Assembly: GCA_017609245.1 (NCBI GenBank)
Contig: JAFCEI010000002.1
Coordinates: 2,639 to 36,211, forward strand
Source of the DNA: Candidatus Woesearchaeota archaeon
Lineage (GTDB): Archaea > Nanobdellota > Nanobdellia > Woesearchaeales > JAFCFN01
Direction of reading: 5' to 3'
DNA: 33,573 bases
Positions 21,981 through 30,323 of this stretch are shown here, piece after piece (the stretch's first letter is position 1; each line of letters starts with the position of its first letter). The notes below the pieces were generated by a model. The model had not been told where the DNA came from, did no database searches, and was given only the letters and a program-made list of their open reading frames with translations. The position numbers and the translations under genes are program-made.

Positions 21981-23036
21981 CTAAAACCTCGGCAGATACT
22001 TTGGCCTTTTCAGGCCAGGAATATCTTTCAGAAGATCAACATGCTTCAGCCCGATCTTTCCATAATATAATTTTTTCAGGTCACCGCCCTGTTCAAGCCA
22101 TTTTTTCAGCTCATAATAACCTTGCAGGTAAACATGATCCTTTATCATGCCCCCTGGCTTAGAAGTGTCAGCAACACCTCTTTTTGCGCGCACTGCAAGC
22201 TTAAATGCAGCTTTTTTTGCAAAATATTTTTTTAGATGTTTATAGATGTCAGAAAAAGAGCCTTTCAGAGCCATGTCAACAGCAACAACTCTTGCTGCAT
22301 AATTTCGCAATACCCTATTTGTCATAAGGCCATTCAGATCCTCGTTCAGCACAGCCAACCCTTCCTCTGTCTTCAGATAAGCTGGCAAGCCGATCATGAA
22401 TAATTGGTATGGCTGTTTTCTCCCGTTTTCTGCCCTCAGAACATGCGTGCCTATCTCATGTATTATCAATCGTTTAACAAAGGTTTTTGAAAAAACATCA
22501 TTTTTTCTTACAAGAAGTGTTTTCTTGCTCTGCAGGACATTTGCTGCAGTAGCTATTGACTCTTCCTTGACAATCCAGTTAAAGCCGCATTTTTTAAATG
22601 CTCTTCTCAGCTGGCTGACGACCATTGAGCTGGGCACGATCTTTCTCTCTTTCTCAACCTTTAATTTCAGCAACTCCTTTGCCTTTGCAACTAACTCCTC
22701 ATCAGGAACACCATATAACTTGACAGAGATATCACTAAAATCCTTCTTGCCCCTGTTCTTGATCAAAAGGCATTTCTTGATAATGACCTGCTTTTTCTGC
22801 CGAAATAGATTTTCAATCACAGAATCACCTGTTATCTTAAGATTATTCAGTCTTTTGATCATATAATCCAGGTCAAACTTAAACTCAGAATACTGAAACT
22901 GCGGGTTATAGTTAGGATTTGCAAGAACCTTCTCCATCTCCTCTTCAACATTTGCAGGATTGATGGCCAAAAATGAGACCTGTTTTGCGATTTCTGCAAG
23001 CTCTTTATCGATCTTCTGCAGCTTAGTCAGTCTCAT
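21981..23036 (-). CDS. DUF1704 (MATCAP/flhG-like) metallopeptidase
   Basis: The motif HEIGTHVLR with downstream LKTEEGLAVLNEDL matches the DUF1704 family, in which HExxTH binds zinc and the EGLA segment supplies the third ligand; animal members are tubulin tyrosine carboxypeptidases. The 351 residues have a Lys-rich helical N-terminal region. Substrate here is unknown; the flanking transglycosylase-like genes are the only context. A TATA element (minus strand TTTTATAAAC, 23056-23065) lies 25 nt before the ATG, suggesting leaderless transcription. Confidence 0.88.
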   Translation of the reverse strand: MRLTKLQKIDKELAEIAKQVSFLAINPANVEEEMEKVLANPNYNPQFQYSEFKFDLDYMIKRLNNLKITGDSVIENLFRQKKQVIIKKCLLIKNRGKKDFSDISVKLYGVPDEELVAKAKELLKLKVEKERKIVPSSMVVSQLRRAFKKCGFNWIVKEESIATAANVLQSKKTLLVRKNDVFSKTFVKRLIIHEIGTHVLRAENGRKQPYQLFMIGLPAYLKTEEGLAVLNEDLNGLMTNRVLRNYAARVVAVDMALKGSFSDIYKHLKKYFAKKAAFKLAVRAKRGVADTSKPGGMIKDHVYLQGYYELKKWLEQGGDLKKLYYGKIGLKHVDLLKDIPGLKRPKYLPRF

Positions 23037-23080
23037 CAGGTTTAGAAATCATATTGTTTATAAAAAACTTTGGTTTATGT

Positions 23081-23100
23081 CGGAAATGCCAATATTTCCG
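23081..23100. promoter_or_regulatory. Inverted repeat CGGAAAT-N6-ATTTCCG
   Basis: Perfect 7-bp arms (23081-23087 and 23094-23100) lie just upstream of the TATA box of the DUF1704 gene, in the AT-rich gap between DUF1704 and DUF5679. Its position fits an activator site for the DUF1704 gene (inference). Confidence 0.4.
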
Positions 23101-23241
23101 AGCATCCTAAAAATCTGTCGACGAAATATGGTTTATATTTTGACAGTTTTTTTGATAAATTATATAAAATCATATATAAAAATTGCAGTTTTTACCAAAA
23201 TATATATAAATGAACAGGCAATATATACTAATAAATACTGA

Positions 23242-23269
23242 TTTTTAGCGGTTTAGCTAAAAAAGGGGG
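23242..23269 (+). promoter_or_regulatory. Leader hairpin next to the ribosome binding site of the DUF5679 gene
   Basis: TTTTTAGC and GCTAAAAA (23242-23249, 23256-23263) form an 8-bp stem with loop GGTTTA, ending one base before GGGGG (23265-23269), the ribosome binding site for the ATG at 23276. TATATATAAA upstream (about 23199-23208) is the likely TATA box, so the hairpin would be in the transcript. Confidence 0.5.
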
Positions 23270-23275
23270 TTTAAT

Positions 23276-23422
23276 ATGCCAGAAGCAAGATGTATGAAAT
23301 GTAGAAAACAAGTTGAGATCAAGGATCCGCAGGAAGTAGTTATGAAAAACAAGATGAAAGCTGTAAAAGGTGTTTGTCCTGTTTGCGGAACAAAGGTTTT
23401 CAGAATATTAGGAAAAGCATAA
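23276..23422 (+). CDS. DUF5679 zinc-ribbon-like protein
   Basis: A 48-residue protein, MPEARCMKCRKQVEIKDPQE and onward to GVCPVCGTKVFRILGKA, with C6, C9 and a second CPVC pair, the DUF5679 architecture found widely in archaea (RCMKC near the start, KGxCPxCGTK near the end). It probably binds zinc. The role is unknown. It has a GGGGG ribosome binding site and a leader hairpin, which suggests regulated or strong expression. Confidence 0.9.
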   Translation: MPEARCMKCRKQVEIKDPQEVVMKNKMKAVKGVCPVCGTKVFRILGKA

Positions 23423-23503
23423 AGCTTTTTCTTTTATCTTTTTCTTTTAGTTATTTACTCCAGAGTAGAAATACTTAAATAAAAAGTTTCACCAAGAGTT
23501 TCT

Positions 23504-24424
23504 ATGGAAAAAGACACACAAGAAGCTATTTTAAAAGCCAGCATGAACCATACTTTGCTACACAATCCTCCTAAAACATCCAGATTAAAGCTAAAGCATA
23601 CTGTCCCAGTTATCATGGCCTTGACATTCTGGGCAGCATTGAACTACACTAAATACAAAATAGACAGATATGCATATCCTATTATAAAAAATTGTTCAGC
23701 ACTAGAACAGATAATCGAGCCAGAGGCAAAAAAATATATGCACTATATCTTAGATGCATGTGAAAAAAACAAAGAGACATACCCTGTTGACCCTGCTTTA
23801 TTCATGTCACTGATCAAAGCAGAATCTGAATTTAAGCAGTTTGCCATATCATCAGTAGGTGCAGCAGGCTTGTGCCAACTCATGCCATCTACAGCTCAGG
23901 GATTTGGCCTGGATGTTTATCTGCCTGAATATTTTGAAAAAGCAAAAGAAATAAGGTCTCTGGCAGTAAAAGAAAATAGCCTGGCCCACAAATATCTGGA
24001 TAAGAACTGGTTTGAGAGCGCAAAAAAACACGAATTGATTGCAGACAGATATTTCAAAGAATCATCAAAGCTTTTTGAAAAATATATCAATGAGCTCAAA
24101 ACCAAGCATAAAGAAGATGAAAGGTTTGACCCTCAAAAAGCAATCCCTGTTGGCGTCCTGATACTGGCCAGCAACCTAAAAGAAAGAAAAGGAGACATAA
24201 GGGAAGGGACCTCAGGGTATAATGCAGGCATGGCAGCAGTCAGAAGGCATAACGGAATTCCCCCTTATGATGAAACAGTGCCTTACCAGAACAAGATATA
24301 CAATTACTATAAAGAGTATATAACAAAATATTTAAAAACAAAGCAAGATAATACTATTTCTAATGAAGATATTAACCTTACACTCAGACTTCATCGTAAT
24401 AGAACCAAAGAAAAAGGCAATTAA
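23504..24424 (+). CDS. Membrane-anchored lytic transglycosylase (SLT fold)
   Basis: 306 residues: one N-terminal transmembrane helix (about 32-49, TVPVIMALTFWAALNY) and an extracellular SLT domain. ALFMSLIKAESEF supplies catalytic Glu107, VGAAGLCQLMPSTAQGFGL is the usual GLMQ-type motif with Cys, and TSGYNAGMAAVRRHNGIPPYDETVPYQNKIYNY carries Tyr229-Asn230. Between these halves is a 70-residue helical insert absent from standard enzymes. A second transglycosylase-like gene is at 21069. A TATA element (TACTTAAATA, 23472-23481) lies about 28 nt before the ATG. Its 3' end overlaps ThrRS by 62 nt. Confidence 0.9.
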   Translation: MEKDTQEAILKASMNHTLLHNPPKTSRLKLKHTVPVIMALTFWAALNYTKYKIDRYAYPIIKNCSALEQIIEPEAKKYMHYILDACEKNKETYPVDPALFMSLIKAESEFKQFAISSVGAAGLCQLMPSTAQGFGLDVYLPEYFEKAKEIRSLAVKENSLAHKYLDKNWFESAKKHELIADRYFKESSKLFEKYINELKTKHKEDERFDPQKAIPVGVLILASNLKERKGDIREGTSGYNAGMAAVRRHNGIPPYDETVPYQNKIYNYYKEYITKYLKTKQDNTISNEDINLTLRLHRNRTKEKGN

Positions 24425-26219
24425 AGATGCTGAGAAGATAAAAAAGGCAAAAGAGGAGATAAAAGAGTGTCTGGTTGTCTTGACAGCAGTTGAAAAAAGA
24501 GATGAGCAAAATCCTTCTAATGTTGTCAAAAAGCTAGTCAAAGAAGTTAAAGATATTGCAAAGCAAGTCAAGACAAGGAAAATCGTTCTCTATCCATATG
24601 CTCATCTGAGCAGTGATCTGGGTTCTCCTAAAACAGCATTGCATATCCTTAAAGATTCTGAAAAAGCTCTGAAAAAAGATTTTAGCGTTTACAGAGCTCC
24701 GTTTGGATGGTATAAAGCATTTAATGTAAGCTGCAAAGGCCATCCTCTATCTGAGCTGAGCAGGGAATTTGGGGCTGAACAAGAAAAAGAATCAAAAGCC
24801 CTGAAAGCTGAGAAAAAGCTAAGATCATACTGGCACATCATGGACACAAGCGGCAAGCTTCATGATGTTGATAAGTTCAATTACAAAGGCCACGAAAACC
24901 TGAAAAAATTCGCATTCTATGAAAAATCAAAGACAAGGGCAGTAACACAGGAGCCAGATCATGTCAGGCTTATGAGAAAACTGGAACTTGTTGATTATGA
25001 GCCTGCTTCTGATGCAGGAAATCTCAGATATTACCCAAAAGGAAGGCTTATCAAATCATTGTTAGAGACATATGTGAGCGAGAGAACAATAGAATACGGG
25101 GGGGTTGAAGTAGAGACACCGTTGATGTATGATGTAAACCATCCTACCTTATCAAGATACTTGAACAAGTTTCCTGCAAGACAATATCAGATCGAAAGCG
25201 ACAAAAGGACATTCTTCCTGAGATTTGCAGCGTGCTTTGGACAGTTCCTGATGGCGCATGATGCAACACTCTCTTACAGGAACTTGCCGTTGAAATTATT
25301 TGAGATGACAAGATACTCGTTCAGAAGAGAACAGAGCGGAGAGCTTACAGGATTGAGGAGGTTGAGGGCATTTACAATGCCCGATGTGCATGCATTGTGT
25401 TCTGATTTAAAACAGGCTATGGACGAATACAAGACAAGGCTCAAGCTATGCCTGGATGTCCAGAAAAAGATCGGACTTACAAAAGATGATTTTGAGCTAG
25501 CAGTGCGGATCACCAAGGATTTTTACAAAGAACACAAAGAGTTTGTCGAGTGGCTTGTAAAGACATTTGGCAAGCCTGCACTGATCGAGATGTGGGATGA
25601 ACGGCCGTTCTATTTTATGCTAAAATATGAGTTAAATTATGTTGACAATCTTGATAAAGCATCTGCACTTTCAACAGACCAGATCGATATTGAAAACGGA
25701 GAAAGGTATGACATACGATTTACCGGCAAAGACGGAAAAGACCATCATCCTTTGATACTGCACTGCTCACCATCAGGCGCGATCGAAAGAGTGATATATG
25801 CTTTGCTTGAAAAAGCAGCTAAAGAGAGCAAAAAAGGAAAAAAGCCAACTCTCCCATTGTGGCTTTCACCTTCACAGGTAAGGCTTTGCACAGTTTCTCA
25901 GGACCATAATAAGTTTGCAGAAAAGCTTGCAGATGAGATTGCAAAACAAAAGATAAGGGTTGACATTGATGACAGGGCAGAGTCGATCGGCAAGAAGATA
26001 AGAGAAGCTGAAAAAGACTGGGTTCCTTACACATTAGTCATAGGTGACAAAGAGGCAAAGAGCAAAAAGATGATGGTCAGGGTAAGAGAAAAAAATAAGC
26101 AGATTGAGATGACAAAAGATGAGCTGATAAAAGAGATCAAGAAAAAAACGCAAGACATGCCTTTCAAACCTTTGCCATTGCCAAGAGAGATTTCTAAAAG
26201 ACCGATTTTTGTAGGCTAA
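24363..26219 (+). CDS. thrS: Threonyl-tRNA synthetase, archaeal type
   Basis: Charges tRNA-Thr and clears serine misacylation. Residues 1-140 form the archaea-specific D-tyrosyl-deacylase-like editing domain (MKILTLHSDFIVIE; VLYPYAHLSSDLGSPKTAL). The class II core follows, with zinc ligands C291 (FAACFGQ), H343 (DVHAL) and H467 (ILHCSPSGAIERV), and motif 2 FRREQSGELTGLRRLRAF (320-337). The anticodon-binding domain begins near residue 500 (WLSPSQVRLCTV). The start is supported by the family N-terminus, even though it overlaps the preceding gene by 62 nt. Length 618 is typical. Confidence 0.97.
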   Translation: MKILTLHSDFIVIEPKKKAIKDAEKIKKAKEEIKECLVVLTAVEKRDEQNPSNVVKKLVKEVKDIAKQVKTRKIVLYPYAHLSSDLGSPKTALHILKDSEKALKKDFSVYRAPFGWYKAFNVSCKGHPLSELSREFGAEQEKESKALKAEKKLRSYWHIMDTSGKLHDVDKFNYKGHENLKKFAFYEKSKTRAVTQEPDHVRLMRKLELVDYEPASDAGNLRYYPKGRLIKSLLETYVSERTIEYGGVEVETPLMYDVNHPTLSRYLNKFPARQYQIESDKRTFFLRFAACFGQFLMAHDATLSYRNLPLKLFEMTRYSFRREQSGELTGLRRLRAFTMPDVHALCSDLKQAMDEYKTRLKLCLDVQKKIGLTKDDFELAVRITKDFYKEHKEFVEWLVKTFGKPALIEMWDERPFYFMLKYELNYVDNLDKASALSTDQIDIENGERYDIRFTGKDGKDHHPLILHCSPSGAIERVIYALLEKAAKESKKGKKPTLPLWLSPSQVRLCTVSQDHNKFAEKLADEIAKQKIRVDIDDRAESIGKKIREAEKDWVPYTLVIGDKEAKSKKMMVRVREKNKQIEMTKDELIKEIKKKTQDMPFKPLPLPREISKRPIFVG

Positions 26220-26220
26220 G

Positions 26221-26988
26221 ATGCTTGTAGATGTCCATGCGCACATGTACAGCAAACATTTTGCCAAAGATCTTGATAAAGTTATCAAAAGAGCTGAAAA
26301 CGCAGGTGTTAAAGCCATAATTGCAGCAGGGGTTGATCCTGAAACAAACAAAGGAACACTTGAATTGGCAGAAAAATACAAGATTATCAGGCCAGCTTTG
26401 GGATTATATCCTGTTGATGCTTTAGAAAGAGAGACTCGCAAAAAGATTTCTTATGATGTTGGTAAGGCTATTCAATATATCAAGCAGCAAAAAAACAAGA
26501 TAATAGCAATAAGCGAGTTTGGCCTGGATTACCTGTCAAAAGATGCTGATAAAAAAACTCAAAAACAGATGTTCACAAAACTGCTAAGGCTGGCAAAAGA
26601 CATCAAAAAACCGGTTATTGTCCATTCCAGAAAAGCAGAAGCAGATGTTGTTGATATCTTAGAAAAAGAAAATATGAAAAATGTGGTGATGCACTGCTTT
26701 TGCGGAAAAAGATCATTGGTCAAAAAAGCAGCTGACCTCGGATATTATTTCTCAATTCCCTGCATTGTTACAAGATCTGAACAGTTTCAAGATCTGGTGA
26801 AAAATGTTGACTTAAAGCAGCTGCTGACAGAGACAGATGCACCTTATCTAAGCCCCTTCCCAGACAAAAGAAATGAGCCAGCTTATGTCAGAGAAACAAT
26901 CAAAAAGATTGCTGAGATAAAATCCTTGCCTGAAAAACAGGTTGAAAAGCAGATATCTGCAAACTATCACAAATTATTTGTTAAATAG
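26221..26988 (+). CDS. tatD: TatD-family metal-dependent nuclease
   Basis: Starts one base after the ThrRS stop. The metal-binding HAH motif (VDVHAHMY) is present, followed by GVDPETNKGTLELAEKY, AISEFGLDYL with the acidic ligand, PVIVHSRKAEADVVDIL and MHCFCGKRSLVKKAADLGYY, and LLTETDAPYLSPFP near the end. The TIM-barrel family includes 3'-5' DNA exonucleases and RNA-processing enzymes. Length 255 is normal. It is the second gene of the ThrRS transcript and may contribute to nucleic-acid quality control; the exact substrate is unknown. Confidence 0.92.
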   Translation: MLVDVHAHMYSKHFAKDLDKVIKRAENAGVKAIIAAGVDPETNKGTLELAEKYKIIRPALGLYPVDALERETRKKISYDVGKAIQYIKQQKNKIIAISEFGLDYLSKDADKKTQKQMFTKLLRLAKDIKKPVIVHSRKAEADVVDILEKENMKNVVMHCFCGKRSLVKKAADLGYYFSIPCIVTRSEQFQDLVKNVDLKQLLTETDAPYLSPFPDKRNEPAYVRETIKKIAEIKSLPEKQVEKQISANYHKLFVK

Positions 26989-27023
26989 TAAACCTTTTAA
27001 ACCAAGATTTCTTTAAAACACTA

Positions 27024-28376
27024 ATGGTATTAGAAAAGCTGTCAAGCTCGCTGAAAAATACTCTGCAGAAGATCACAAAGAGCATGTTTGTAGACAAGAA
27101 GCTGGTTGAAGCATTGGTCATAGACATCCAGAGAGCTTTGCTTGCTGCAGATGTTAATGTAAGGTTAGTTCTTGAGCTCTCAAACTCTATCAAAAAACGA
27201 GCTTTAGAAGAAGAGGCACCAAAAGGGATTGACAAAAAAGAATATCTAATAAAGATCGTATATGAAGAGCTGGTCAAATTCCTGGGTGAAAAAGAGAGCA
27301 AGATAGAGATCACAAAAAAGCCGTTCAAGATAATGATGATTGGTTTGTTTGGCTCTGGAAAAACAACAACAATAGGCAAACTTGCAAAATACTACACAAC
27401 ACGCGGCCATAAAGTTGCTGCAATTGGGCTTGATGTTCACAGGCCAGCTGCTCCAGACCAACTGGAACAGATATGCAGACAGGTAAAGATTCCCTGCTTT
27501 ATAGACAAGAAACAAAAAGATCCTATAAAGATATACAAAGAGTTTGAGTCTGAACTAGATAGATTTGATATCATATTGATTGACACTGCAGGAAGAGATG
27601 CTTTGTCAGATGACCTGATAGAAGAGATCAAAGAGCTTCACAATCTGATAAAACCAGATGAAAACCTATTGGTAATCTCAGCAGACATCGGCCAGGCAGC
27701 ACAAGACCAGGCAAAAACATTCCATGATTCTGCTTCAATAACAGGGGTTATAGCCACAAAGATGGACGGCACTGCAAAAGCAGGCGGGGCTTTGACAGCA
27801 TGCGCTGCAACAGGAGCCAAGATCAAGTTCATCGGAGAAGGGGAAAAGATAGATGATCTGGAGGTATTTGATCCAGAAGGTTTTGTCGGCAGGATGCTTG
27901 GGATGGGTGACCTGAAACTGTTGTTAGAAAAAGCTAAACAAGCTATCACAGAAGAAGGTGCAGAAGATCTTGGAAAAAGATTCCTGAAAGGCGAGTTCAA
28001 CCTGGTTGACCTGTATGAGCAGATGTCTGCAATGAAAAAGATGGGGCCTCTGACAAAAGTTATGGAGATGATCCCTGGAATGAGCCAGATAAAGATACCA
28101 AAAGACCTTCTGAAAGTCCAGGAAGGAAAACTGGAGAAATGGCGCCATATCATGGATTCTATGACCAAAGAAGAGCTGGAAAATCCTGAGATACTTGCCA
28201 GAGACAGGATAGATAGGATTGCAAAAGGCTCAGGCACAACATCTGGCGATGTAAGAGAATTGATAAAGCAATACAAGCAGGCCAAGAAGATGTCAAAGAT
28301 GATGAAAGGCGGCAAAGGTATGGAAAAGCTCATGAAGAAGTTTGGCGGCAAGATGCCCCCTGGCATGGGTATGTGA
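27024..28376 (+). CDS. srp54: Signal recognition particle protein SRP54
   Basis: GTPase that recognises signal sequences with 7S RNA and delivers ribosomes to the membrane. The helical N domain (1-95) is followed by the G domain with G1 GLFGSGKTTTIGKL (107-120), GLDVHRPAAPDQLEQI, G3 LIDTAGRDALSDDL (185-198) and TKMDGTAKAGGALT. The M domain runs from about 295, with a Met-rich end (LMKKFGGKMPPGMGM). A TATA element (CCTTTTAAACC, 26993-27003) is about 26 nt before the ATG, so it is probably leaderless. It converges with the MFS gene with no gap. Confidence 0.97.
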   Translation: MVLEKLSSSLKNTLQKITKSMFVDKKLVEALVIDIQRALLAADVNVRLVLELSNSIKKRALEEEAPKGIDKKEYLIKIVYEELVKFLGEKESKIEITKKPFKIMMIGLFGSGKTTTIGKLAKYYTTRGHKVAAIGLDVHRPAAPDQLEQICRQVKIPCFIDKKQKDPIKIYKEFESELDRFDIILIDTAGRDALSDDLIEEIKELHNLIKPDENLLVISADIGQAAQDQAKTFHDSASITGVIATKMDGTAKAGGALTACAATGAKIKFIGEGEKIDDLEVFDPEGFVGRMLGMGDLKLLLEKAKQAITEEGAEDLGKRFLKGEFNLVDLYEQMSAMKKMGPLTKVMEMIPGMSQIKIPKDLLKVQEGKLEKWRHIMDSMTKEELENPEILARDRIDRIAKGSGTTSGDVRELIKQYKQAKKMSKMMKGGKGMEKLMKKFGGKMPPGMGM

Positions 28377-29516
28377 TCACTTATTCTTGACAAAAATACC
28401 TAAAGCAACAGCAGCTATCAAAGCGATTACTGCTCCATAGATAAATGCTGTTTTAGTTCCAATGCTGTCCCACAGGATTCCAAATACCAAGCTTGCTGGA
28501 AAAACTGCAAGCCCTGTAAATGTATGATAGATACCTAAAGCTGTTCCTCGCTTTTCTGATCTTACAAGGTCTGAAACAAATGCTCTTGATGTGCTGTTGA
28601 TCAAAGCCATATGGATCCCGTAGACAGGGAACAATATCCAGGCCAGCAGCGTATTGTTTGCATAAGCAAATCCCAGACAGACCAGCGCAAGAACCAGATA
28701 ACCTGCTAAGATAATGGGCTTTTTCCCTATCTTGTCTGACAGTTCCCCGACAGGCAGGGCAAACAAAGCATATGCAATATTATATATCAAATAGATTATG
28801 GGAACTAATGCGACTGCAATACCCAACGATTGCGCTTTTAGTATAAAAAATGCATAGCTGAAGCTTGCAAGATTAAACAGGGTTGCAATGATGACAAATC
28901 GCTTGTATTTTTTGCTTAATCTTCTTAATGAAAACCTTATCTTATGCGTGATACGTTTGGGCTTTATCTCTTTTATATGCGGGATCAACAGGACAGATAT
29001 GATGGCAGGGATAAAAGCCAGCCAGAATATGAGCCTGAAGCCATCTGCCAGGACATAAAGCAGATAAGAAGCTATCAGCGTACCTACAACAGCCCCCAGG
29101 TTGTCCAGCATCCTGTGAAAGCCAAAAGCAGTCCCTCTTTTTTTTGATGAGGCAGCAATCAATGCATCTCTTGGCGAATCTCTGATACCTTTACCTGCCC
29201 TGTCTAAAAATTTCAATAAGAGGACATGCGGCCATATTGTGGACAGTGCCAGCAAAGGCTTTGTCAATGAAGACAGCGTGTAGCCTGCAAGGATAAACGG
29301 TTTTCTCTTCTTGGTCTTGTCTGACCAGTAGCCTGAAAATGTTTTCATCAGTGATGCTGTTGCTTCTGACAAGCCGAACACCAGGCCCACAACTGCCATG
29401 TTTGCCCCCAGCGTGATTGTCAGAAACAAAGGCAGGATAGGCAGTATCATCTCTGAGCTCACGTCTGTAAAAAAGCTGACCAATCCCATCAGTTTGATGT
29501 TTTTATGAATTTTCAT
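28377..29516 (-). CDS. MFS-family transporter
   Basis: 379 residues with about 12 hydrophobic helices, opening LMGLVSFFTDVSSEMILPILP. The loop 2-3 motif (YWSDKTKKRKPFILAGYTL) and a second-half counterpart (VGELSDKIGKKPIILAGYLV) are present, as is DRAGKGIRDSPRDALIA after helix 4, typical of a branch of prokaryotic MFS exporters. The substrate cannot be predicted. The start overlaps the Lgt stop by ATGA, so the two are co-transcribed, with Lgt first. Confidence 0.9.
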   Translation of the reverse strand: MKIHKNIKLMGLVSFFTDVSSEMILPILPLFLTITLGANMAVVGLVFGLSEATASLMKTFSGYWSDKTKKRKPFILAGYTLSSLTKPLLALSTIWPHVLLLKFLDRAGKGIRDSPRDALIAASSKKRGTAFGFHRMLDNLGAVVGTLIASYLLYVLADGFRLIFWLAFIPAIISVLLIPHIKEIKPKRITHKIRFSLRRLSKKYKRFVIIATLFNLASFSYAFFILKAQSLGIAVALVPIIYLIYNIAYALFALPVGELSDKIGKKPIILAGYLVLALVCLGFAYANNTLLAWILFPVYGIHMALINSTSRAFVSDLVRSEKRGTALGIYHTFTGLAVFPASLVFGILWDSIGTKTAFIYGAVIALIAAVALGIFVKNK

Positions 29517-30271
29517 CTTGACCTATTTCTGACAAACCATGTCAATGCTGCAATCACCATGGCTGAACAGAACAGCTGCCCCATTGTCAGCCCGAATATG
29601 ATAAAGCCCAGCTGAGGATCAGGGGCCCTGAAAAACTCTATCATGAACCTGAACAATCCGTATAATAAGACAAAAAGCCAGAATAAGGTTCCTCTCTTCA
29701 GGTTCTTTATCTTGCTTGCAGAAAACATGATAAAAAACAATACAAAATTTTTGAATGACTCATATAATTGAGAAGGATGTCTTGGCAATCCATCTCCAAA
29801 ATCAACAGCCCATGGCACATTTGCGACTCTTCCGACCAATTCGCCGTTGATAAAATTAGCTACCCTTCCCAATGCCAAAGCTATCGGCAGTGCGACCAAA
29901 AAGATGTCAGCAATATCATAGAAATGCATCTTTCTTTTTTTGCAAAATAAAAATAATCCTATAATTGCGCCCAGCAAGCCACCGTGAAAAGCTATCCCTC
30001 CTTCCCAAAGCACAGGAATCTCTGCAAGATGATGCAGATAATACATCGGATTATACACAAAAACATACACAAACCTTGCGCCAACTATCACTCCGATGAT
30101 TGTCCAGATAGCTGCATCAAGGATCATATTCTTGTCAATCTTTCTTTTCTCAGCAAGCTTTGTTGACAGCCACAGCACCAAAAGAAAACCTATTGCAAAG
30201 ATCAGGCCATAATATCTTATCTCTAATCCGCCTATCCTAAGAAAAACCGGGTCTATGTTGTGAACAAACAT
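29513..30271 (-). CDS. lgt: Prolipoprotein diacylglyceryl transferase (Lgt)
   Basis: Transfers a diacylglyceryl group to the lipobox Cys of prolipoproteins. The 252-residue multi-span protein has the main signatures: VLWEGGIAFHGGLLGAI with the conserved His, LGRVANFINGELVGR, PRHPSQLYES, and LFRFMIEFFRAPDPQLGFI followed by GLTMGQ. Lgt is typical of bacteria and unusual in archaea. No lipobox protein is visible in the window. The substrate lipid would be phosphatidylglycerol in bacteria; an archaeal ether lipid would be needed here (inference). It shares a central TATA region with the divergent radical SAM activase gene. Confidence 0.93.
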   Translation of the reverse strand: MFVHNIDPVFLRIGGLEIRYYGLIFAIGFLLVLWLSTKLAEKRKIDKNMILDAAIWTIIGVIVGARFVYVFVYNPMYYLHHLAEIPVLWEGGIAFHGGLLGAIIGLFLFCKKRKMHFYDIADIFLVALPIALALGRVANFINGELVGRVANVPWAVDFGDGLPRHPSQLYESFKNFVLFFIMFSASKIKNLKRGTLFWLFVLLYGLFRFMIEFFRAPDPQLGFIIFGLTMGQLFCSAMVIAALTWFVRNRSR

Positions 30272-30293
30272 ATTTATTGTATAACAAGAAACT

Positions 30294-30303
30294 ATTTATA
30301 TAT
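30294..30303. promoter_or_regulatory. Shared TATA region between lgt and the radical SAM activase gene
   Basis: TATTTATATA reads as a TATA box in both directions (minus: TATATAAATA). The plus-strand ATG at 30324 and the minus-strand ATG at 30271 are each about 25-28 nt from its centre, so one element could drive two leaderless divergent transcripts. Confidence 0.55.
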
Positions 30304-30323
30304 TTAATTGTTTGAAAAAAATT

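Noticed and set aside
23030..23036. TGATGA/CTGA resembling box C/D RNA motifs
   Set aside because: It is the start of the DUF1704 coding sequence; no second pair of boxes or terminal stem.
23100..23240. Very AT-rich stretch considered as a replication origin
   Set aside because: No Cdc6/Orc gene or repeated origin boxes; the stretch is explained by the promoter of the DUF5679 gene.
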